13,968 nucleotides of DNA, taken from Actinomycetota bacterium. GTDB lineage: Bacteria; Actinomycetota; Actinomycetes; Nanopelagicales; Nanopelagicaceae. Below are positions 1-6,234 of the stretch, one piece after another. The stretch lies in NCBI GenBank assembly GCA_002737595.1, contig NSHZ01000038.1, positions 1 through 13,968 on the forward strand. Direction: 5' to 3'. The notes under the pieces are model-generated. The model was given only the letters and a program-made list of their open reading frames with translations, was not told the DNA's origin and searched no databases. How positions within the stretch are numbered: the first letter of the stretch is position 1; each line of letters opens with the position of its first letter. The translations under genes were made by a program, and so were the position numbers.

Positions 1-202
1 CCTCGCATCCGGCTTGTCCCATGGCGCCACCTTGAATAGTGGCGTCGGTGGAGAAGAGGGCGACTTCGGTGCCATCGATTTTTCCGTGGGCTGCCAGCAT
101 TCCAGAGTCATCGCGCGGCGTGAGGAGTTCCAGCGTGCCTGGATCAATGAGACGGTTGAGACGTACTTCTGGATCCTTTGTATTGATCTCGCTCTCGCTC
201 AT
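1..202 (-). CDS. accD6: Acyl-CoA carboxylase carboxyltransferase (AccD6-like), N-terminal part
   Basis: Partial gene; 67 codons are visible before the left edge. It starts with ATG at 202, preceded by AAGGAG five bases upstream. The N-terminus (DPEVRLNRLIDPG, then LELLTPRDDSG, then GGAMGQAGC) follows the pattern I recall for mycobacterial AccD6, the carboxyltransferase beta subunit that uses biotin-borne CO2 to make malonyl-CoA from acetyl-CoA. It lies 13 bp after fabF and closes the visible fatty-acid-synthesis operon, as accD6 does after kasA/kasB in Mycobacterium. In that setting it would supply malonyl-CoA to the FabD encoded upstream. The CoA-binding and catalytic parts lie outside the window, so a propionyl-CoA carboxylase beta subunit is not excluded, though the operon argues for acetyl-CoA. 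Confidence 0.85.
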   Translation of the reverse strand, partial: MSESEINTKDPEVRLNRLIDPGTLELLTPRDDSGMLAAHGKIDGTEVALFSTDATIQGGAMGQAGCE

Positions 203-215
203 TTCTTCTCCTTGG

Positions 216-1460
216 TTAGACGGATCGGAATACGAGAGCCACGTTGTGGCCGCCGAAACCAAATGAATTATTCAAGGCGGCAATAGATCCCTCCGGAAGT
301 GCGCGAGGTTGATCTCGCACGACGTCGAGTTTGATGTCGTCATCGAAGTTTTCAATGTTGATTGTTGGGGGAGCGATTCGGTGATGCAGCGCGAGGATCG
401 TGAATACCGATTCAATCGCACCGGCGCCGCCCAAGAGGTGACCCGTCATTGATTTGGTTGCCGAAACAGCTACATGATCGGTATCGGCGCCAAGTGCTCC
501 GCGGATAGCAAGTGATTCGGCAATATCGCCAGCCGGGGTTGATGTTGCGTGTGCATTGAGGTGCACAACTTCGGATGCCGCGACTCCGCCATCGACAAGA
601 GCCAATTTCATAGCACGAGCTGCTCCGCGACCTTCAGGGTCGGGCGCAGCAATATGATAACCATCTGACGTGATTCCTTGGCCAGCGAGTTCTGCATAAA
701 TACGTGCACCACGAGCCTTTGCAAACTCTTCAGATTCCAGTACTACAACTCCTGCACCTTCGCCAAGAACAAAGCCATCGCGGTCCTTGTCATAAGGTCG
801 CGAAGCCTTTTCGGGGGCATCGTTGCGAGTAGAGAGCGCCATCATGGCCGCAAAACCCGCCATGGGTAGTGGATGTACGCCAGCTTCAGTACCACCAGCA
901 ACTACTACGTCTGCTCGTCCGCTACGTATCATTTCCATCGCGTAACCAAGGCCCTCAGAGCCCGAGGCGCATGCGCTCACTGGGGTGTGTACGCCAGCTT
1001 GCGCTTTCAGTTCTAACCCGACTGCCGCGGCGGGTCCATTTGGCATCAACATAGGTACGGTGTGCGGGCTCACTCGCCGCGCACCCTTCTCTAAATAAAC
1101 ATCGTAAGAACCGATCAGCGAAAGAATGCCACCGATTCCAGATGCAATTACTACGCCGAGGCGCTCTGTATGAATCTCTGGCGCCCCAGCATCTTTCCAT
1201 GCTTCGCGCGCAGCAATTAAGGCAAATTGCTCGGCCCGATCAAGCTTGCGAGCCTCGACACGATCCATCACTTCTGATGGATCCACTGCAGTTTCTGCTG
1301 CGAAATGAACTGGAATAGTTTCAGTCCAGTCGTGTGTGAGGGTGCGTACGCCTGATTTTCCAGCAAGTAACGCAGCCCACGTGGACGCAACATCGCCGCC
1401 GAGGGGCGTGAATGCGCCCAGCCCGGTAACGACGACCTTGCGATGTGGGGGAGCGCTCAT
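216..1460 (-). CDS. fabF: 3-oxoacyl-[ACP] synthase II (FabF/KasA-like)
   Basis: 414 aa, full family length. This cytosolic elongating condensing enzyme joins malonyl-ACP to a growing acyl-ACP. The Cys-His-His triad is visible: Cys164 in SACASGSEG, His304 in NAHATSTPAGD and His341 in KSMTGHLLGG, with the conserved Lys336 before the last. The C-terminal NNSFGFGGHN loop is also present. The start chosen is ATG 1460, giving MSAPPHRKVVVTGLG. The frame is open 12 codons further, but that would overlap acpP and add residues atypical of the family. The start lies one base after the acpP stop, so translation is probably coupled; only a weak AAGG lies upstream, inside acpP. Fourth gene of the fabD-fabH-acpP-fabF-accD6 run. 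Confidence 0.96.
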   Translation of the reverse strand: MSAPPHRKVVVTGLGAFTPLGGDVASTWAALLAGKSGVRTLTHDWTETIPVHFAAETAVDPSEVMDRVEARKLDRAEQFALIAAREAWKDAGAPEIHTERLGVVIASGIGGILSLIGSYDVYLEKGARRVSPHTVPMLMPNGPAAAVGLELKAQAGVHTPVSACASGSEGLGYAMEMIRSGRADVVVAGGTEAGVHPLPMAGFAAMMALSTRNDAPEKASRPYDKDRDGFVLGEGAGVVVLESEEFAKARGARIYAELAGQGITSDGYHIAAPDPEGRGAARAMKLALVDGGVAASEVVHLNAHATSTPAGDIAESLAIRGALGADTDHVAVSATKSMTGHLLGGAGAIESVFTILALHHRIAPPTINIENFDDDIKLDVVRDQPRALPEGSIAALNNSFGFGGHNVALVFRSV

Positions 1461-1461
1461 G

Positions 1462-1710
1462 TTAGTTAGCAGCCTTGACGATGTAATTGACTGCATCTCC
1501 GACAGTGACGAGGTTCTTCACGTCGTCATCAGGAATCTTGCAGCCGAACTTCTCTTCTGCGGCAACGACAACTTCAACCATGCTGAGCGAGTCAACATCG
1601 AGATCGTCGGTGAATGACTTCTCCATGAGTACCGAAGATGCCGGGATACCAGCAACCTCTTCAACGATTTCAGCAAGCCCTGCGAGTACTTCATCTACTG
1701 AGTGAGCCAT
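1462..1710 (-). CDS. acpP: Acyl carrier protein
   Basis: 82 aa, normal ACP size and acidic. The phosphopantetheine attachment motif is DVDSLSMVEVV, with Ser41 as the modified residue. ACP carries the growing acyl chain between the FabD, FabH and FabF enzymes encoded beside it. The start is ATG 1710 with AGGAG at 1716-1720, five bases upstream, the best ribosome-binding site of this operon, which fits the high expression expected of ACP. A 60-bp gap separates it from fabH; no convincing separate promoter was recognised there. fabF follows one base after its stop. Confidence 0.96.
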   Translation of the reverse strand: MAHSVDEVLAGLAEIVEEVAGIPASSVLMEKSFTDDLDVDSLSMVEVVVAAEEKFGCKIPDDDVKNLVTVGDAVNYIVKAAN

Positions 1711-1770
1711 TTTTTCTCCTAGTTATCTCTTAGTTCCTATTTGTAGTGCGGTTGGTGCGCGATCAGTCTC

Positions 1771-2787
1771 TCAGGGAAGGGTTACTACTTGGGCCGCATA
1801 AACTAATCCGGCACCAAATCCAATGAGTAGTGCACTTCCGCCGTGCGGAATTTCACCACTTTCTAACATTGCTTCCATCGCAAGCGGGATGGAAGCTGCC
1901 GAGGTGTTTCCAGAGACGCGAATGTCGCGGGCAACCGGAAGTTCAGGTGGCAGATCGAGCGCTTTTACCATTGCATCAATGATGCGCATATTTGCCTGGT
2001 GCGGAATGAAGGCATCTAATTCGTTCACCTTAAGTCCAGCAAGTTCAAGCGCCTTATTGGCTACCGGCACCATCTGCCACACAGCCCAGCGGAAAACTGT
2101 TTGCCCCACCATCTGAATATCGGGCCAGAGGAAATCTTTACGCTCGTGAATAGTGTTCTTCTTGAATGAGAGCCACGAAGTCTTCTGCAGAATTGCATCA
2201 CGATTATCAGCGTCAGATCCCCAGACTGTCGGTCCGATTCCAGGAACGTCGGAGGGTCCGATTACCACCGCACCGGCGCCATCAGCGAAGAGAAAGCCGC
2301 CGGCACGATCGTCAAGATCAATAAAGTCAGTAAGTTTTTCTACACCGACCAGCAATACGTAATCGGCAGATCCACCGCGCACGAAATCACTGGCCATGCC
2401 GACGCCGTAACAAAACCCAGCACATGCAGCAGAAATATCGAATGCGGCCGCCTTGGGATTCCCGAGTCGCCCGATGAGATCGGTTGCAGCGCTGGGGGTT
2501 TGATAGGGGTAGGTAACAGTGGCCACGATGACCGCGCCGATTTGATCCATACCTATTCCGGCATGAGTCAGCGCTTTGCGGGCAGCATGCTCTGCCATAT
2601 CAACCACGGATTCGTTATCGGCTGCCCATCGGCGTGACTCGATACCGGAACGTTCGCGAATCCATTCATCAGTTGAGTCAATGCGCGCGCAGATTTCAGC
2701 GTTAGTGACTATGCGTTCTGGGCGGTACCCACCAACCCCATAAATGCGGGAGTGGCGATTGGGTGCTAAATTTTTAATCTTTCCCAT
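1771..2787 (-). CDS. fabH: 3-oxoacyl-[ACP] synthase III (FabH)
   Basis: 338 aa, family length. FabH starts fatty acid synthesis by condensing an acyl-CoA with malonyl-ACP. The Cys-His-Asn triad is visible: Cys122 in SAACAGFCYG, His263 in IPHQANMRII and Asn294 in VSGNTSAAS. The acyl primer (acetyl-CoA or branched) cannot be read reliably from sequence. The start chosen is ATG 2787, overlapping the fabD stop by one base (TGATG), with AGGAG seven bases upstream. A GTG immediately before it is possible but lies too close to that site. Second gene of the operon. Confidence 0.95.
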   Translation of the reverse strand: MGKIKNLAPNRHSRIYGVGGYRPERIVTNAEICARIDSTDEWIRERSGIESRRWAADNESVVDMAEHAARKALTHAGIGMDQIGAVIVATVTYPYQTPSAATDLIGRLGNPKAAAFDISAACAGFCYGVGMASDFVRGGSADYVLLVGVEKLTDFIDLDDRAGGFLFADGAGAVVIGPSDVPGIGPTVWGSDADNRDAILQKTSWLSFKKNTIHERKDFLWPDIQMVGQTVFRWAVWQMVPVANKALELAGLKVNELDAFIPHQANMRIIDAMVKALDLPPELPVARDIRVSGNTSAASIPLAMEAMLESGEIPHGGSALLIGFGAGLVYAAQVVTLP

Positions 2788-3965
2788 CACTGCTCTCCTG
2801 TTGGATGAAGTCGCACTAGTGGTTGGCCCGGTGAAACGGGATCACCCTCTTCGGCAAGCCACTCGATGATGACCCCACCATGTGGTGCGATGATCTTGGT
2901 GTTCTCTCTCTTTGCTACAACGCGACCCACGCTTCCATCATAAGGAATTTCATCTCCCAGCTCTGCATCTCGATGAAAAGTTCCAGCAAAAGGCGCTACC
3001 AACATGCGCCATGTGGGCTGATCAATCAAAGTACTCGGGCGTCCATGGCGTGCGATGAGATCAACGGCGGCTGGAATGTCTTCAGGAGTTTTCAAAGCAA
3101 GTGTTTCGACTCCAGGGAGTGCGCGCTTGATGAGGCCGATCAATGTTCCAGCGGGTGGCATTTCGATGATGGCAGTGACACCGAGATCATCAAGGGTACG
3201 CATGCAGAGATCCCAACGCACTGGGCTGGCTACCTGTCCCACAATTCGGTTGAGAAGATCTCGGCCGTGGTGCACAATCGCGCCATCTCGATTTGAAATA
3301 ACTTTGACACGTGGATCATGCACAGTGACTGAACGAGCAAGGCTTTGCATACGCTCTACTGCAGGCGACATGTAATTCGTATGAAAGGCACCAGCCACCG
3401 AGAGTTCTCGTACGCGGGCACCAGCGGGTGGGTTCTCGCCAAACTTTGCGAGCGCTACAAGATCTCCTGCTGCCACGATCTGTCCGGCCCCATTTTCGTT
3501 AGCAGCAGTAAGTCCATGCGATGCGATGGCAGCTAGAACTTCGTCGCGATCGCCACCGAGCACAGCACTCATGCCGGTCGGGTGTGCCGCACTTGCCGCT
3601 GCCATCGCAATGCCGCGCTCCCGCACGAGCACCATGGCGCTCTCGGCGGTAATGGCCCGAGCGCCAGCGGCAGCGGTGAGCTCACCCACGGAGTGACCGG
3701 CAATCACACTTAATTTTTGGAAGGCATCTGAAGGGTGCGGGAAGAGGGAGATGCCACCGATTAATCCGGCTGCCACCAAGAGCGGTTGCGCGATCGCGGT
3801 ATCTCGGATCTCTTCAGTGTCCGCGTTCGTCCCGTAATGGATCAGGTCAAGCCCTGAGACCGCCGACCACCATTGAAGGAGCGGCCGCGTGCGCGGGAGT
3901 TCAAGCCATGGCTCCAGGAAGCCTGGGGTCTGGGCGCCTTGTCCGGGGGCAACGATTGCGAGCAC
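2787..3965 (-). CDS. fabD: Malonyl-CoA:ACP transacylase (FabD) with extra C-terminal biotinyl/lipoyl-like domain
   Basis: 392 aa, against about 300-320 for ordinary FabD. Residues 1 to about 305 form the malonyltransferase, which moves malonyl from CoA to ACP: GQGAQ at 8-12, catalytic Ser92 in GHSVGE, Arg117, His195 in AFHTNYM, and Gln244. Residues about 320-388 are an added domain shaped like a biotin carboxyl carrier domain: APFAGTFHR (324-332), then VGRVVAKRENTK, then GDPVSPGQPLVRL. Aligned by eye with BCCP, Arg353 occupies the biotin-lysine position and the usual MKM is absent, so the domain is probably not biotinylated. Start is GTG 3965, with GGAAGGG seven bases upstream. First gene of the operon. 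The malonyltransferase call is secure; the role of the tail is unknown. Confidence 0.93.
   Translation of the reverse strand: MLAIVAPGQGAQTPGFLEPWLELPRTRPLLQWWSAVSGLDLIHYGTNADTEEIRDTAIAQPLLVAAGLIGGISLFPHPSDAFQKLSVIAGHSVGELTAAAGARAITAESAMVLVRERGIAMAAASAAHPTGMSAVLGGDRDEVLAAIASHGLTAANENGAGQIVAAGDLVALAKFGENPPAGARVRELSVAGAFHTNYMSPAVERMQSLARSVTVHDPRVKVISNRDGAIVHHGRDLLNRIVGQVASPVRWDLCMRTLDDLGVTAIIEMPPAGTLIGLIKRALPGVETLALKTPEDIPAAVDLIARHGRPSTLIDQPTWRMLVAPFAGTFHRDAELGDEIPYDGSVGRVVAKRENTKIIAPHGGVIIEWLAEEGDPVSPGQPLVRLHPTGEQ
2795..2799 (-). promoter_or_regulatory. Ribosome-binding site of fabH
   Basis: AGGAG on the minus strand, lying inside the last codons of fabD. It is seven bases from ATG 2787 but only four from GTG 2790, which favours the ATG start and indicates translational coupling with fabD. 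Confidence 0.6.
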
Positions 3966-3999
3966 GTGCCTACCCTTCCGTAGATGAGGGCGGCGCTTC

Positions 4000-4030
4000 C
4001 CCTGAGTAGGCGACCGTGTCCCTCGTAGGC
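4000..4030. repeat. Two near-copies of CCCT-GTAGGC downstream of the fabD promoter
   Basis: CCCTGAGTAGGC (4000-4011) and CCCTCGTAGGC (4020-4030) differ by one inserted base and one substitution. Each contains the GTAGG core found in the adjacent palindrome. They lie in the likely fabD leader and may be additional half-sites for the same regulator. Confidence 0.35.
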
Positions 4031-4031
4031 A

Positions 4032-4060
4032 ATTGTAGGGAACCTACAGTTCTACTCCAA
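4032..4060 (-). promoter_or_regulatory. Candidate promoter of the fabD operon
   Basis: Read on the minus strand, TTGGAG (4055-4060) is followed after exactly 17 bases by TACAAT (4032-4037), one mismatch from the -10 consensus. Transcription would begin around 4025, giving a leader of roughly 60 nt before fabD. The -35 match is only partial. The palindrome at 4034-4048 lies across the spacer and the -10 element. Confidence 0.45.
4034..4048. promoter_or_regulatory. Perfect palindrome TGTAGG-GAA-CCTACA, candidate operator
   Basis: A perfect 6-base inverted repeat with a 3-base spacer in the 130-bp gap between fasR and fabD. Its size suits a dimeric DNA-binding protein. FasR, encoded just upstream, is the natural candidate because its Streptomyces counterpart activates this operon. 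However, the site overlaps the predicted -10 element, a position more usual for a repressor. Binding is inferred only from location. Confidence 0.45.
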
Positions 4061-4095
4061 ACAGGGTGTGCCAAGAGCGTGAGCAAAGAGGGAGG

Positions 4096-5238
4096 CTAGT
4101 GGCGCTCGCCCAATCGACCAATGGAGAGCGCGATATTGAGCACAAAGAGTTCGCGCGGCTCCATGGGTGAATAGTCGCTCACTTCGGTGATTTTGCGCAT
4201 CCGGTATCTGACCGTATTGGCATGCACGAAAAGTGCTCGTGATGCGGGTTCGATCCCCCCGTAGGTAACTAATGCATCGATCGTTTCGATTAACTCTCCA
4301 CCGGTTTCTACTAATGGTTTGAAAATCTTTGAAATGAGAAGTTCTCGGGCTGCATCGTCGCCACCGAGCGCGCGCTCTGGAAGAAGATCGTTTGAACTGA
4401 CTGGGCGAGGAGCGCCAGGCCACGCATTTGCGCTATCGAAACCAGAGAGAGCTGCTTGCGCGGAGAAGTGACATTGATCAAGTGAATCAACGATGTGGCC
4501 AGCGATCACTGGTCCCGGTGCATACACGTTTGCAAAGTGTCTTGCTGCACCCATTGGGTCGTGAGTACCGCCAACTATTGCCACCAAACGTTGGCCTACA
4601 ACCCCAGCCATTACGTCGAGTTGGGCATGTTTGGCATATCTGCGCATCGCCTCGGTAGCGCGACGTATGTCATCTTCTGGTCTGTTTCCAACGATGACGG
4701 AGACTGGTGTTTTCCCCTGCCAACCGAGTGCGTTTGCTCGTGAGAGTAAGCTTGCATCAACTTCCCCCCGGAGCACCCCATCGACAACTAGTGCTTCTAA
4801 TCGCGCGTCCCAACCACCACGAGCCTCAGCTGCACGCGCATAAACAAGTGCCGTAGCAAACGCAATCTCGCGAGAATATTCCAGAACCCCTAGTTGTATG
4901 TCTTGTGCATTTTCTAAAGTGGCAGCAAACTCTTCTACTACGGAAATAGTGAGGCGCACTAGCTCAACGGTTTGTTCCAAATTAATGGAGCGCGTTAGCG
5001 CTTGGGGCGCACTACCAAAAACGTCAGATGAGACTTTTTTCTTTTTGCGCGGATCTTCGAGCCACTCTACGAAGTTGGCGATGCCTTTCTGGGCGACCAA
5101 GTTGACCCAAGAACGGTCATCTGCGCTCAAATGTGAGTACCACGAGAGCTCGGATTCCATCCGGCTGATCGCGACCGTGGCTAAATCGCCCGACTGTAAC
5201 GAGGGCAGCGGACTCTTTGCTCGTTGTGGACTCCCCAT
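4096..5238 (-). CDS. fasR: PucR/CdaR-family transcriptional regulator FasR
   Basis: 380 aa. The C-terminus (about 318-352) is a PucR-type helix-turn-helix: ALVTYGGIEPASRALFVHAN followed by TVRYRMRKI. The middle part resembles the degenerate GGDEF-like region of PucR/CdaR proteins. The N-terminal LATVAISRMESELSWYS and DRSWVNLVAQKGI resemble Streptomyces FasR as I remember it. There, FasR activates the downstream fabD-fabH-acpP-fabF genes; here the gene occupies the same place, 130 bp before fabD. Start chosen is ATG 5238, because the similarity begins before the internal ATG at 5160; there is no ribosome-binding site and a -10-like TATGTT lies six bases upstream. Starts at 5277 or 5160 remain possible. 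No effector can be read from the sequence. Confidence 0.88.
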   Translation of the reverse strand: MGSPQRAKSPLPSLQSGDLATVAISRMESELSWYSHLSADDRSWVNLVAQKGIANFVEWLEDPRKKKKVSSDVFGSAPQALTRSINLEQTVELVRLTISVVEEFAATLENAQDIQLGVLEYSREIAFATALVYARAAEARGGWDARLEALVVDGVLRGEVDASLLSRANALGWQGKTPVSVIVGNRPEDDIRRATEAMRRYAKHAQLDVMAGVVGQRLVAIVGGTHDPMGAARHFANVYAPGPVIAGHIVDSLDQCHFSAQAALSGFDSANAWPGAPRPVSSNDLLPERALGGDDAARELLISKIFKPLVETGGELIETIDALVTYGGIEPASRALFVHANTVRYRMRKITEVSDYSPMEPRELFVLNIALSIGRLGERH

Positions 5239-5244
5239 AGTTGC

Positions 5245-5250
5245 AACATA
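5245..5250 (-). promoter_or_regulatory. -10-like hexamer just upstream of fasR (leaderless candidate)
   Basis: TATGTT on the minus strand fits TANNNT and ends six bases before ATG 5238. There is no Shine-Dalgarno sequence. This arrangement is typical of actinobacterial leaderless transcripts. No good -35 element was found. Confidence 0.35.
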
Positions 5251-5288
5251 TAGGCAGTGAGGCTTGGGGCAAAGCATCCCGTCCGAAG

Positions 5289-5294
5289 TAGAGT
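5289..5294 (+). promoter_or_regulatory. -10-like hexamer just upstream of the enoyl-CoA hydratase gene
   Basis: TAGAGT fits TANNNT and ends six bases before ATG 5301. The only purine-rich stretch, GAGG, is two bases from the ATG, too close for a good ribosome-binding site, so a leaderless transcript is plausible. It is divergent from the fasR promoter in a 62-bp gap. Confidence 0.35.
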
Positions 5295-5300
5295 GAGGTT

Positions 5301-6077
5301 ATGGAATTTTTTGAACTCACGGTCGACGCTGGCGTCGCCACCCTCAGACTCAATCGCCCACCAGTGAACGCTCTTAACTTTGCGATGCAGGCGGAGATGA
5401 TTGAAGCCTCTGAGCTCATCACGGCAAACCCAGAAATTGCCGCAGTGGTCATTTATGGTGGCGAGAAGGCATTTGCGGCCGGGGCAGATATTAAAGAGAT
5501 GGAACGCCTCACCCACGATCAGATGGTGGAGCGCTCTTACAATTTGCACTCGGCATTTACCGCGATCGCCCATATTCCTAAGCCGGTAGTGGCCGCGATC
5601 ACCGGGTATGCCCTCGGCGGTGGATGCGAATTCGCCATGTGTGCAGATCTGCGATTTGCCGCAGAGAACTCCAAACTCGGACAACCTGAGATTCTCCTCG
5701 GCATCATTCCGGGAGCAGGTGGCACCCAACGTCTGACTCGACTCGTAGGCCCTTCGGTGGCCAAAGATTTGGTCTTCTCGGGACGAATGGTCTCGGCGAG
5801 TGAGGCTCTCGAGATCGGGTTAGTTAATCGCCTCTTCCCTGCAGAGAGTGTGTATAGCGAGGCAGTGGCGTGGGCTCGGCAATTTGTCGGCGGCCCGGCG
5901 GCGGCGATCGCGGCTGCAAAGCGGGTCATCGACGCAGGCCAGGAGGGCACTCTCGAGCAAGGGTTGGAGATAGAGCGTCAAGCCTTTGCTGACCTTTTCG
6001 CCACCGAAGATCGCGCCATCGGAATGGAGTCCTTTATCGCTCACGGGTCCGGCAAGGCGCAATTCAAGGGGCGTTAA
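5301..6077 (+). CDS. Enoyl-CoA hydratase/isomerase family protein (crotonase)
   Basis: 258 aa, normal crotonase length. It should hydrate trans-2-enoyl-CoA to 3-hydroxyacyl-CoA in the cytosol, the second step of beta-oxidation. Visible features are the oxyanion-hole segments AFAAGADIKEM (57-67) and ALGGGCEFAMCADLRFA (104-120), and both acid/base glutamates of true hydratases, Glu110 and Glu130 (in LGQPEILLGIIPGAGGTQRL). Having both favours hydratase over other crotonase activities, though the acyl substrate cannot be told. It is divergent from fasR and followed by etfBA, which fits acyl-CoA oxidation. Start is ATG 5301, where similarity begins directly (MEFFELTVDAGVATLRLNRP). Confidence 0.9.
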   Translation: MEFFELTVDAGVATLRLNRPPVNALNFAMQAEMIEASELITANPEIAAVVIYGGEKAFAAGADIKEMERLTHDQMVERSYNLHSAFTAIAHIPKPVVAAITGYALGGGCEFAMCADLRFAAENSKLGQPEILLGIIPGAGGTQRLTRLVGPSVAKDLVFSGRMVSASEALEIGLVNRLFPAESVYSEAVAWARQFVGGPAAAIAAAKRVIDAGQEGTLEQGLEIERQAFADLFATEDRAIGMESFIAHGSGKAQFKGR

Positions 6078-6111
6078 GAAGCATGAGCGACCAGCATGTG
6101 AGATCGACCCG

Positions 6112-6147
6112 GATATCACCGGTATCACCGATATCACCTGTATAACT
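6112..6147. repeat. Four-unit 9-bp tandem repeat upstream of etfB
   Basis: GATATCACC (6112), GGTATCACC (6121), GATATCACC (6130) and a decayed TGTATAACT (6139) follow in exact 9-bp phase. The units contain GATATC and ACCGGT palindromes. The array sits 90-120 bp before the etfB start, in the 157-bp gap after the hydratase gene, and is most easily read as a multi-site operator. It also lies within a 20-codon open frame (6083-6145) that it renders as an SPV/SPI repeat; coding is doubtful. Confidence 0.6.
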
Positions 6148-6154
6148 AGGGTCA

Positions 6155-6178
6155 CATCTGTCTTGAATATGTCAGATG
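6155..6178. repeat. Inverted repeat upstream of etfB
   Basis: CATCTGTC (6155-6162) and GTCAGATG (6171-6178) are complementary at seven of eight positions around an 8-base AT-rich centre (TTGAATAT). It could be an operator or a small hairpin. There is no following T-run, so a terminator for the preceding gene is unlikely. Confidence 0.4.
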
Positions 6179-6203
6179 GGCAAGTGATCGGTAACATCAG
6201 ACA

Positions 6204-6230
6204 TATATATAGAGGTGTGCGACAGGAGAG
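6204..6230 (+). promoter_or_regulatory. -10-like tract and ribosome-binding site of etfB
   Basis: TATATAT at 6204-6210 is the most AT-rich spot in the gap and a likely -10 region; the exact hexamer and a -35 are unclear. AGGAGAG at 6224-6230 is a strong ribosome-binding site four bases before GTG 6235. It fixes the etfB start, even though the frame stays open far upstream. Confidence 0.5.
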
Positions 6231-6234
6231 TCTT

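Noticed and set aside
1461..1496. Extension of fabF 12 codons upstream into acpP
   Set aside because: The added residues do not resemble the family, and MSAPPHRKVVVTGLG is the usual kind of N-terminus, one base after the acpP stop.
4061..4095. Terminator after fasR
   Set aside because: No stem-loop with a T-run was found, so read-through from fasR into fabD is possible.
4052..4423. 123-codon minus-strand frame over the end of fasR
   Set aside because: It is out of frame with the clear PucR-type helix-turn-helix of fasR and has no recognisable content.
5181..5729. 182-codon minus-strand open frame between fasR and the hydratase gene
   Set aside because: It overlaps both genes in other frames, shows no recognisable motif and would leave no promoter space for the hydratase gene.
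6112..6147. CRISPR array or transposon end
   Set aside because: The units are only 9 bp with no spacers, there is no adjacent cas or transposase gene, and no target duplication is visible.
5986..6234. Open frame upstream of the etfB GTG
   Set aside because: It overlaps the end of the hydratase gene in another frame and the repeat region; EtfB similarity and the strong ribosome-binding site both begin at 6224-6235.
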